Shown here in pieces: positions 54,786-62,114 of a stretch of 62,114 nt of DNA (positions within the stretch are counted from its first letter, which is position 1; each line of letters begins with the position of its first letter). The translations under genes were made by a program, and so were the position numbers. Location: assembly GCA_944390105.1 (NCBI GenBank), contig CALXOV010000054.1, positions 1 to 62,114 of the forward strand. Reading direction: 5' to 3'. The stretch comes from an uncultured Succinivibrionaceae bacterium (GTDB taxonomy: Bacteria; Pseudomonadota; Gammaproteobacteria; Enterobacterales; Succinivibrionaceae). The notes beneath the pieces are model-generated. The model saw nothing but the letters and a program-made list of their open reading frames with translations, was not told the origin of the DNA and did no database searches.

Positions 54786-55565
54786 CTACACCCCCTGCCT
54801 GCGTTGACGCACCGCCTCAAATAGACTGATGCCAGCGGCAACCGACACATTCAGGCTCTCTACCCCAGGAGCCATCGGGATCTTGGCAAGCGCGGTGCAC
54901 TTCTCGCGCGTCAGACGGCGCATGCCGCTTTCCTCTGAGCCCATCACTAAAGCCAGCGGTCCATTGAGCGGACAGTCATAGAGCGGTTTTTCCGCTTCAC
55001 CGGCCAAGCCCACTACCGCAAAATCAGCCTCAGTTAGCGTATCCAGCACCCGCGCTAAATTAGTCACCGCGTATAAAGGCAGTACATCCGCCGCTCCGCA
55101 GGCTGACTTACGCGCAGCGGGATTGAGCGGGGCCGACTTATCCTTCGGGACAATCACGCCAAGGGCGCCGGCAGCCCATGCCGAACGCATGCAGGCCCCC
55201 AAGTTATGCGGATCAGTAACACCATCTAAAATTAAGAACAAGGCATGTTCGCGGTCAAAATCCGGACTTGCCAGCACATCTTCCAAATCACGCTCATTTT
55301 TCGGCGGACGGGCACGAATTTCCAGCACAATGCCCTGATGAACGCCCCCATCAGTCTTTTCATCAAGAAAATGCCGCTGCGCATACTGCACGTGTATGCC
55401 GCAGGCATTAAGCCCCTGTAAGAGCCGTGCAATACGCCGATCCTCCTCGCGCCCCTTTACCACCCACGCATTTAAGATCTGCTCGGGGCTCTGCTGTAGC
55501 GCCATTTCCACAGCATTAATGCCGTAGCACAACTCACGGCTGAAACTTTTTGCTTTAATTGCCAT
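54786..55565 (-). CDS. rlmB: 23S rRNA 2'-O-ribose methyltransferase RlmB (SpoU family)
   Basis: 259 residues. An N-terminal substrate-binding domain (about 8-85: CYGINAVEMALQQSPEQI) precedes the SPOUT catalytic domain with knot motifs LDGVTDPHNLGACMRSAWAAGA (about 115), LALVMGSEESGMRRL (about 205) and the final MAPGVESLNVSVAAGISLFE. In E. coli RlmB methylates G2251 of 23S rRNA. Its ATG overlaps the rnr stop by one base (TAATG), a coupled pair also adjacent in E. coli. Confidence 0.95.
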   Translation of the reverse strand: MAIKAKSFSRELCYGINAVEMALQQSPEQILNAWVVKGREEDRRIARLLQGLNACGIHVQYAQRHFLDEKTDGGVHQGIVLEIRARPPKNERDLEDVLASPDFDREHALFLILDGVTDPHNLGACMRSAWAAGALGVIVPKDKSAPLNPAARKSACGAADVLPLYAVTNLARVLDTLTEADFAVVGLAGEAEKPLYDCPLNGPLALVMGSEESGMRRLTREKCTALAKIPMAPGVESLNVSVAAGISLFEAVRQRRQGV

Positions 55566-58500
55566 TATGCTTTTGCTTCCTTTTTCTTATGCTTTGCTTT
55601 CTTCTTTTTGCTCTTAGCCTTTTCTTTTTTAGCTTTGGCTTTAGCTTTAGCCTTGGCTTTAGCTTTTTTATCCTTACGCTCCTTCAGCGCTTGCTTAAGC
55701 CCCTTAGACAGACGGCTTAAATTAAGCCCAAAAGACAACGGCGCACGCTCGCCATCTGCTGCCGCCGCATTATCCTCATCTGCAGTCCCCTGCTGTGCCG
55801 CTTCAGCTGCGAGAAAGGCATTTAAGCGCGCATCACTGTCAGCAAAATCTGCACTGCTGCCGCCCACGCCAGACGCTGCACTGTGCTCAGGCACAGTGTC
55901 GGCCTGCCCCGTAGCCTCTGCAGCGGAGCTATCCAGCTGCGCCTGACGGGCGATTAAATCACCTAAAGTCAGCGCTTTAGGTGCAGGTACAGCTGCAGGT
56001 TCGAGGGCAGGAGCTTGCGCATAATCTGCGGCAAATTGTTCTGCTGCCGCACGCTTATCCTGCTTACGTTTAGCCTTACGGCTGCGGCGGGAGGCTTTAC
56101 TGCCGGAATCAGCTGCAGCTGCGCTTTCAGATGACGGCTCACCTGCCTGCACTGCAGCAGCCTGCGCTTTCTCCTCTGCCTGCGCGGCGGCGGAGGAGAA
56201 AGCGGTAACTGAACCTATATGCGTACCCTCTGCCGGAGCAAAATCTGCATCTGCAGCCTGCGGATCAGCATAGGCGGCAGCATATTCCTCATTGCTCTGC
56301 GCGGCATTCATTGCAGCCATTAAATCCGCTAAGGTTTTCGGCCGCGGTGCATGTTTCACCGCTGCTGATGCAGTCTCATTGGCAGCATCAGCAGACGACG
56401 CTGTTTTGCTATTAGGCGGCACGCTTTCCTGCATCGCAGCGGCGCGCTTGCGCCGCTGGCGACGGCGCGCGGATTTACTTAAGGGAGCCGCCGCAGCCTC
56501 GGCATTAGGCTCGGATGACGGCGCGGCGGCCGGCTCAGCAGACTCCGCGGCAGCTGCTTTATCTAGAGCCGCGCCATCGGCAGCGTTCGGCTCCGTGACA
56601 GCTAGATTATCCGGGCGCTTGTTAGAGCCCTTTTGCTCCGGCAGCGTGCCGGTCAGCAGATCGGCAATTGAGTCAAACAGCGGCTCGGTTTGCGCCCGTA
56701 CATTCGGCGTCGGCACATTGTCCACGAAGAGATCTTCGCGCGTGACCACCGGCAGCTGCCGCTGCTGTTTGGGCGTAGCTAAGAATAAATCAATCTTATG
56801 AGCAGATACATCCACCGACGCGATGCGCACCTGCACCTTATCGCCGATATGCAGCGTGGTTGCTCCGGCACTTAAAGTCTGCGTTCTCTCGTTATAAGAA
56901 ACATAATCAGCACTGATATTACCGATGAAAATCAGTCCGTCTACTAAGAAATCATCTAAACGCACGAAGGCGCCGAAACTGGTGATAGCCGTGACCGTAC
57001 CTTCCGTAAGTTCGCCGACATGCTGCTCCACTAAGATGCACTTTAACTCATTATCCACATCAAACTCGGCATGATCGGCAGCAATTTCCCGCTCGGTACA
57101 GCGCTGACCTAAGACATTAAGCTCGGTCTTATTGTATGAACGCGCCCCTATCTTGCCGCGCGCAGCGTTAGGCTGCGCCTTTTCTAAGAGAAACTTAATA
57201 GAGCGGTGCAGCTGCAGATCGGCATAACGGCGAATCGGCGAAGTAAAATGCGCATACTTTTCTAAGGCAAGACCGAAGTGGCCGATATTATCCGGGCTGT
57301 ATTCGGCCTTGGACATCGAGCGCAGCAAGAGCTGCCCTAAAAGCTTAGCGTCCGGGCGCTGTTCTATAGCGTGACAGAAGGCATTGTAGTCGCGCGGGCT
57401 AGGGCTTTCGCCGCCGGGCAGCTGCAGGCCAAAACGCACTAAAGCCGAATGCAGTTGCTCCAGCTTCTCCGGCGTCGGCTTAGCATGCACACGATACAGT
57501 GTCTGTGCCTTATGGGAAGCAATAAAACAGGCGGCAGCCACATTGGCGGCAATCATGCACTCTTCAATCAGCTTGTGGGCATCATTGCGCACAACCGGAG
57601 TAAGCCCCACGACCTTAAGATTTTCATTGAAGACAAAGTGCACTTCCTCACTTTCCACTGCAAAACCGCCGCGCGCATCGCGAGCGGCCGCAAAGGCCTG
57701 ATACAGTTCATGCAGCACTTTAACATGCTCAATTACCGCTGCATGTTCAGGGATCGGGGTTGTGCCATGTTCAATCATCTGCCAGGCTTCGGTATAGGTC
57801 AGACGGGCATGCGAGTTCATCACCGCAGGATAGAACGCATAATCCTCAATTAATCCCTTGCCGGAGATATTAAGCTCACACACCATGCACAAGCGGTCAA
57901 CTTCAGGATTTAAGGAGCAGATGCCGTTGGATAGTTTTTCCGGCAGCATCGGGATCACATAATTTGGAAAGTACACCGAATTGCAGCGGGCGATTGCCTC
58001 TTTATCCAGCACCGTCCCTGGGCGTACGTAATAGGACACATCAGCAATCGCCACATAGAGCTTAAAGCCAGCGCCCTGACGGCAGGCATACACCGCATCA
58101 TCAAAGTCACGGGCATCCTCGCCGTCAATCGTGACTAACGGCAGCTCGCGCAAATCACGCCGTCCTGCCCAATCGGCCTCGCTTACCGTATCCGGGATGC
58201 GCGACAAAGCACGCTGCATATTGTGCGGCCACGCGCTGGGTATATTATTGGCCAGTACTGCCTTAATAATGATGTGATTGAGCTTGCCTAAATCCTTAAT
58301 CACTTCCCGCGTTTTAACCTGAATGGCCGACTTAGTACGTTTGAGGATTTCAGCAATTACCACATTGCCAGGTTTTGCCTCACCTAGCGAGCTGGGCGCA
58401 AAGATAAAATTAAACGGCTGCAGTGCAAAATCATCGGTAAGCAGATGCGGGGTGCGCGCCGAAGCCACCGTGCCTAGAATGCAGCGGCGCGGCAGCACAA

Positions 58501-58996
58501 TCTGCTGCACGAAAGCCAGCTTTTTTTCCGGACACAGCCGCACTTTAACTTCATCTTCAGGCAGCACTACCTGCTCGGTACGCAAATTGTATTCAACACC
58601 GGTTTCGTCTTCGACATAGAAGATCACCTGATATTCGCTGTAGCCGTCAGGATCATCATTCCATAAATTATGCAGTTTCTCGCGGCGCGCACGCACCTTA
58701 ACCGTCGCCGCCTTTAAGCTGGCGCTGCGCACATATTCCTGGCCAAACTGCGTCAACGCCCCTGCGGCGCACAGCTCATCTAGCAAAGTGCGGCAGACGG
58801 CGGCATCAAGCGGCGGTTTGACCTTATAGCCCACACTCTGCAGCTGATAACGCAGTACCTGGCGGGAGCTTTTATCATCTAAATTAAAAGAATTTAAACA
58901 GGCCGTGACATAGAGCGCGCTTTTAAGATCGCTCGTGATATCACCCTTGGGGGCATACTTATCTTTAAGCAGATTGTTATAGATGTCTTTTGCCAT
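55565..58996 (-). CDS. rnr: Ribonuclease R with very long low-complexity C-terminal tail
   Basis: 1143 residues; E. coli RNase R has 813. N-terminal helix-turn-helix (about 1-90), cold-shock domains (about 95-270), an RNB exonuclease domain (about 285-620) with the metal-binding VTIDGEDARDFDDAVYACR and YFPNYVIPMLPEKLSNGICSL, and an S1 domain (about 657-742). The remaining 400 residues are Ala, Glu, Ser and Lys-rich, with repeated basic clusters such as SKSARRRQRRKRAAA and a near-pure Lys/Ala end. It degrades structured RNA 3' to 5'. The tail may bind RNA or ribosomes, and that is inference. GGGA lies 9 nt upstream. Confidence 0.96.
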   Translation of the reverse strand: MAKDIYNNLLKDKYAPKGDITSDLKSALYVTACLNSFNLDDKSSRQVLRYQLQSVGYKVKPPLDAAVCRTLLDELCAAGALTQFGQEYVRSASLKAATVKVRARREKLHNLWNDDPDGYSEYQVIFYVEDETGVEYNLRTEQVVLPEDEVKVRLCPEKKLAFVQQIVLPRRCILGTVASARTPHLLTDDFALQPFNFIFAPSSLGEAKPGNVVIAEILKRTKSAIQVKTREVIKDLGKLNHIIIKAVLANNIPSAWPHNMQRALSRIPDTVSEADWAGRRDLRELPLVTIDGEDARDFDDAVYACRQGAGFKLYVAIADVSYYVRPGTVLDKEAIARCNSVYFPNYVIPMLPEKLSNGICSLNPEVDRLCMVCELNISGKGLIEDYAFYPAVMNSHARLTYTEAWQMIEHGTTPIPEHAAVIEHVKVLHELYQAFAAARDARGGFAVESEEVHFVFNENLKVVGLTPVVRNDAHKLIEECMIAANVAAACFIASHKAQTLYRVHAKPTPEKLEQLHSALVRFGLQLPGGESPSPRDYNAFCHAIEQRPDAKLLGQLLLRSMSKAEYSPDNIGHFGLALEKYAHFTSPIRRYADLQLHRSIKFLLEKAQPNAARGKIGARSYNKTELNVLGQRCTEREIAADHAEFDVDNELKCILVEQHVGELTEGTVTAITSFGAFVRLDDFLVDGLIFIGNISADYVSYNERTQTLSAGATTLHIGDKVQVRIASVDVSAHKIDLFLATPKQQRQLPVVTREDLFVDNVPTPNVRAQTEPLFDSIADLLTGTLPEQKGSNKRPDNLAVTEPNAADGAALDKAAAAESAEPAAAPSSEPNAEAAAAPLSKSARRRQRRKRAAAMQESVPPNSKTASSADAANETASAAVKHAPRPKTLADLMAAMNAAQSNEEYAAAYADPQAADADFAPAEGTHIGSVTAFSSAAAQAEEKAQAAAVQAGEPSSESAAAADSGSKASRRSRKAKRKQDKRAAAEQFAADYAQAPALEPAAVPAPKALTLGDLIARQAQLDSSAAEATGQADTVPEHSAASGVGGSSADFADSDARLNAFLAAEAAQQGTADEDNAAAADGERAPLSFGLNLSRLSKGLKQALKERKDKKAKAKAKAKAKAKKEKAKSKKKKAKHKKKEAKA

Positions 58997-59524
58997 TCAT
59001 GCGTTCCCTATCTGCGCTCAGGCAGCCGATTTGCTATCAAAATAACGGCTTAAGCTTAATGATTACGCTGTGCTCAAGCTTGCGGCTTTAATTTTGCTTA
59101 ATTTGCTTGCAATTTCATGATTAATACTTTTTTCTCAAATTATACAGGGCTCAAGCGGGAAAAACGTGACCTTTCAGCGCAGGACGCGGCTTTTTTGTGC
59201 AAAAAAGCCGCTAAGTGTGACTAAAGCGCACTCCTAAGCCATGTGCATACCGCCTGCAGCCGCACTCACCGCATTGCAAACTGCATATTAAAGATAATGA
59301 AAGTTTTTAGCTTTTAACTATACCGACGCTGGCCAAAAGTTATCGGCAAACGTAAGTTACAGCTAACTGCCGGCTCCATCCTTGCGGGGAAAGGCAGGTG
59401 AAACGGCTAGACAGCCAGCTACTACCTTACTTGATAGATTGATTGATGGTTGGATCGATGGAAAATGGATGAAACTATTAACCAGCGCAGCAAAGCGGCC
59501 TAACATTAAGCCGCCCAACTAAAA
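58997..59524. other. Gene-free stretch between rnr and the HerA-like gene
   Basis: 528 bases. The one strong element is the palindromic terminator at 59186-59211. Near 59434-59470 there is a short run of GATTGATTGAT/GGATCGATGG-type microrepeats. No coding frame or RNA gene is recognised. The rnr promoter should be in the first 150 bases, which are AT-rich. Confidence 0.5.
59186..59211. terminator. Palindromic bidirectional terminator
   Basis: GCGGCTTTTTT and AAAAAAGCCGC are exact complements around GTGC. A T-run is present in the stem on both strands. It may end transcription arriving from the HerA-like gene, although 310 bases downstream of its stop. Confidence 0.6.
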
Positions 59525-61465
59525 TTAAGCTCGTATAGCAGGGGCTTCAGCTTCAGTCTGCAGCCAGCAGTTAAGGGCATTTTGAATGGATGCTGACGCA
59601 GCGGCACTTCTCGGCTGCTGCCAGCACTGCCACAGGTCGGCCCCGACGCTTAAAGGCCTTAAGCTCGGAGCTTGCAGTTGCACGCGCCCCGGGATGAGAC
59701 TGGCATCCCCGATAAAAAGCACCTCGCCGGGGGCGAAATACGGCAAATCTTCTACCAAAGGCGCCATAGCCGCAGGCAGCTGCTCACGCAGCAGCTTTTG
59801 ATCAAGACTTGAGCTAAGGCGCATTACCGCCCAATTGCTACATTGACTGCGGATGGCGGGACTGATGTCCGCAGGCCGCTGGGTAACAACGACCAAGCTT
59901 AAGCCGTATTTGCGTCCTTCTTTGGCAATGCGCGCAAAGATATGGCTGCCGCAGCCCCCCTCGGCCATGTACAGCTGCGCTTCATCGCAAAACAGTGCCA
60001 CGGGAGCCGTGGATGCAGACGGCATACGGCGGTGGACTTCAAAGGCTAAGCGGCAAATAAGGGTAATCGCCAGCTGCTGCGCCGGAGTGGAGAGCTTAGA
60101 GCAGTCAATAATTTTAATTCCGCCCCGCCCCTCCCTAGCGGAGCCAAAGAGGCTGTGGCAGCAAGTCAGAGCATAATCTGCAGCCTGCAGCTTAGCATCA
60201 TCCGTAAACATAAAACGCAAAGATGGGTCAGCAGCCCGGTCTGCAAGGCGCAGCTTAATTAACTCAATTGCTTGCCTACGTACTTTGTCAGATGGTGCGA
60301 GCTCATCGTGCAGCGTGCTCAGCTCCTCCTGCAGCGTCGCTATACTGAAAGGATACGGCATATCCACCGTAACGCCGTGACAGGCGCTGGGCTTAAGCTT
60401 TAGCGCCGCCGCGCGCTGGCGCAGCCGCAGCACCGCTTGGCGCAGGAATTGCACCTGATTGACTGCGCTATTTTCACTGTGACCTGAACCCAAAATCACC
60501 CGACGGATGTCCTCAAAAGGCAGCAGCCACAGCGGCAGGAATAAAGGTGCGGCCGACACTGCTGCATCATCAGCGACAGTACCGCGCTGAGGTGCTGCGC
60601 TTAAATGCGCCTGCGGTGCATCGAGCGGCCCGGCAATAAACAGCTGGCGATAGGCCCGTCCCTGCAGGGAGGCATATTCACCATGCAGATCAAACAGCAG
60701 GCAGTTGACGCTGGGCAGCGCCTGCGCCTTTTCCAGTAAGAGTGCAGTCAGCCACGATTTACCCGAGCCGGTACTGCCGGTAATCATGGCATGGCGCTGC
60801 AGAAATTTACTGCCATGTACTAAGCCAACTCCCGCACACTGACTGGAGCACGCATCACTATCAGGAGCCGTGCCGAGATCAAGCCAGCTGCGATCGGTCT
60901 GTTTTAACTGCTCAAGCAGCATAGCGCGCAGCCTGCCATGCAGCACAATGCAGCTAGCGCCAAGTGCCGGCAGCTGCGGCAAAGTGACGGAAAAGCGTCC
61001 GCCGGGGGCAGTCAGCAGCGTATTTAGCATATAGTTAAAGCTAAGCGGCGCAACAGCCTGCACTGCAGGCTGCGCAACATGTGACAACTTTGCGTAAGCT
61101 CCCTCAAAGGTACCAATTAACAAAACTTTAAGGGAAACCTGCAATGCAGATGGGGACGCGTGGTGCTGAACTGCTGACGCAGGCGCAGCTGATGTAGATA
61201 AAAGATGAAAATTTGGCGAAACTACCGGCAGATCCACTGTGGAATCTGATGATGGTACATTAGATGCGGCGATGCTCTGCAGCACCGTGCCGATAATGAA
61301 TTGTCCGCACTGCGGACTTTGGATGGCGATTAAATCATTGACTAATACGGGAGGAGCAGATGCGCCGTGCCACTGCACGCAGACGCTACTGCTGTCAACG
61401 GACACAATATGCCCCATGGCCTCACCTGCAGTAAGACTTAATCCGCCGCTTTGTGTATTGCTCAT
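59525..61465 (-). CDS. HerA-like ATPase (DUF87), stand-alone
   Basis: 646 residues. An N-terminal beta-rich HAS-barrel-like region (about 1-75, GHIVSVDSSSVCVQW; FIIGTVLQSI) precedes a RecA/FtsK-type ATPase with Walker A MITGSTGSGKSW (about 230), FDLHGEY (about 255), Walker B VALFCDEAQLYM (about 488) and VVTQRPADISPAIRSQCSNWAVMRLSS (about 520) containing the trans-acting Arg. HerA proteins are hexameric DNA translocases, often paired with the NurA nuclease. No nuclease gene lies next to this one, so its partner, if any, is elsewhere. Residues 60-200 are rich in Ser, Ala and Val and poorly conserved by eye. Confidence 0.85.
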   Translation of the reverse strand: MSNTQSGGLSLTAGEAMGHIVSVDSSSVCVQWHGASAPPVLVNDLIAIQSPQCGQFIIGTVLQSIAASNVPSSDSTVDLPVVSPNFHLLSTSAAPASAVQHHASPSALQVSLKVLLIGTFEGAYAKLSHVAQPAVQAVAPLSFNYMLNTLLTAPGGRFSVTLPQLPALGASCIVLHGRLRAMLLEQLKQTDRSWLDLGTAPDSDACSSQCAGVGLVHGSKFLQRHAMITGSTGSGKSWLTALLLEKAQALPSVNCLLFDLHGEYASLQGRAYRQLFIAGPLDAPQAHLSAAPQRGTVADDAAVSAAPLFLPLWLLPFEDIRRVILGSGHSENSAVNQVQFLRQAVLRLRQRAAALKLKPSACHGVTVDMPYPFSIATLQEELSTLHDELAPSDKVRRQAIELIKLRLADRAADPSLRFMFTDDAKLQAADYALTCCHSLFGSAREGRGGIKIIDCSKLSTPAQQLAITLICRLAFEVHRRMPSASTAPVALFCDEAQLYMAEGGCGSHIFARIAKEGRKYGLSLVVVTQRPADISPAIRSQCSNWAVMRLSSSLDQKLLREQLPAAMAPLVEDLPYFAPGEVLFIGDASLIPGRVQLQAPSLRPLSVGADLWQCWQQPRSAAASASIQNALNCWLQTEAEAPAIRA

Positions 61466-61719
61466 GCGATGAAACCTGCATGCACTAAAGCTGCAAGGGA
61501 GATAATCAGTGCCCTAGGACAATGACCCCTGCAGCTTTAAAAAAGCAAAAAACTGCATCACGAAATCTGCCGACATAACCGTCGAAGATTTCACTGATAC
61601 AGCCGTCAGCAGATAAGCAGGACAATGAGTACGTCTTTTCTTACTGTGAAAATAAGTAGCTAAGTACTTATTACAATAAAGGTCCTGCTTAAGCTAATTT
61701 CTGCGGTTCTCCTGCAGTA

Positions 61720-61736
61720 CCCCGCCTGCGGCGGGG
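61720..61736 (-). terminator. Hairpin after the autotransporter gene
   Basis: CCCCGCC-TGC-GGCGGGG perfect stem, 29 bases after the autotransporter stop on the minus strand; no T-tract follows. The rest of 61466-61764 shows only a repeated AGGACAATGA (61516 and 61619). Confidence 0.5.
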
Positions 61737-61764
61737 CACGCAGAGATTAATGCCTTACCTTACA

Positions 61765-62114
61765 TTAGAAGGTGAAGCGGGCATTGGCGGTTACGCCGTA
61801 CTCGTCAGTGTTCTCAGAGCCGGTGTAGTTGACGCCTAAACCAAACTGGAAGGCATCCTTCTGCACCTGCAGACCTAAGGTGGCGCCGTAGGTCACGCTG
61901 TCCATGAACTCTGTCGAGAGGTCTGTGGTGTAATCCACGCCATTGAAGGTGATATCGCTATCCACTTCATCGTCCCCCGTGTTGGCGGTCACGACTAAGT
62001 CTAAGGCCGGCTTAATATTCCAGCCTGAGGCCGTGGCAAAGTCCTTCGATAAGGTCACGCCCACCGGAATGGAGAAGACCGAAAGCTCATCCACATTGGA
62101 GCTCGCGATATCGG
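61765..62114 (-). CDS. C-terminal part of an autotransporter beta-barrel protein (cut by window edge)
   Basis: About 115 residues are visible, open to the window edge (the frame upstream of the first in-frame GTG reads DIASSN). The sequence alternates polar and hydrophobic residues as membrane beta-strands: FSIPVGVTLSKDF, WNIKPALDLVVTANTGDD, VTYGATLGLQVQKDAFQFGLGVNYTG. It ends with the aromatic NARFTF, the outer-membrane C-terminal signature recognised by the BAM machinery. It resembles the type V autotransporter barrel domain. The passenger lies outside the window, so function cannot be stated. Confidence 0.82.
   Translation of the reverse strand, partial: DIASSNVDELSVFSIPVGVTLSKDFATASGWNIKPALDLVVTANTGDDEVDSDITFNGVDYTTDLSTEFMDSVTYGATLGLQVQKDAFQFGLGVNYTGSENTDEYGVTANARFTF

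Noticed and set aside
55608-56801. Long plus-strand frames opposite the RNase R tail
   Set aside because: They mirror the low-complexity coding of the rnr tail (Leu/Ala-rich runs opposite Lys/Ala codons) and show no independent features.

Overview
The window reads as chromosomal DNA of a gammaproteobacterium. It has a complete ybgC-tolQRA-tolB-pal-cpoB cell-envelope operon, ruvCAB, guaBA, purHD, HU, and a glycogen malQ-glgB-glgX block, with proteins that align well by eye to Escherichia coli families. TRAP sugar-acid uptake, xylonate/hexonate catabolism, an edge autotransporter and IS200/IS605 debris would suit a gut- or rumen-associated anaerobe such as a Succinivibrionaceae member. That placement is inference; no rRNA or tRNA gene is visible to support it. 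Layout: (1) 1-99 is the edge-cut start of an unknown, possibly transposase, gene on the minus strand, followed by 500 bases of repeats. (2) 620-4529 is a D-xylonate cluster: an IclR regulator, a YagE-like aldolase and a YjhG/YagF-like dehydratase, with a paired palindromic operator before the aldolase. (3) 4820-13023 holds tyrS, rpiA, metK (minus), a 3-hydroxyisobutyrate-dehydrogenase-like reductase, transaldolase, transketolase and an acetyltransferase, that is, mainly the non-oxidative pentose phosphate branch. (4) 13140-22607 holds an M23 cell-wall peptidase, a DUF416/YjaG protein, a TSUP permease, purHD, HU and pgm. (5) 22834-23161 is a decayed IS200/IS605-type element with a tnpB C-terminal remnant. 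(6) 23249-31393 is all minus strand: the Tol-Pal operon (with a long proline-rich tail on TolQ) and ruvCAB. (7) 31870-38624 is a hexonate catabolic operon: ManD/RspA-type dehydratase, TRAP transporter, KduD/IdnO-like SDR, IdnD-like zinc dehydrogenase, then a GntR regulator. Its dctP carries an apparent 1-nt frameshift and its dctQ an in-frame stop near the start. A solitary IS right end supplies the regulator's stop codon. (8) 39048-42164 is guaBA. (9) 42437-46376 is a membrane quality-control operon: unknown membrane protein, NfeD, QmcA-like SPFH protein, SppA. (10) 46373-53100 is malQ-glgB-glgX, followed by gapA, rnr-rlmB (RNase R with a very long low-complexity tail), an orphan HerA-like ATPase and the C-terminus of an autotransporter barrel running off the right edge. 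I found no obvious new multi-gene defence system. The signals most worth following are the broken TRAP genes, the dispersed hairpin repeat (6847-6932 and 38881-38935), the IS right-end hairpins with a shared terminator-like tail, the shared GTAA-CG-TTAC operator-like sites near tal, pgm and gapA, and the extended TolQ, RNase R and YjaG tails.
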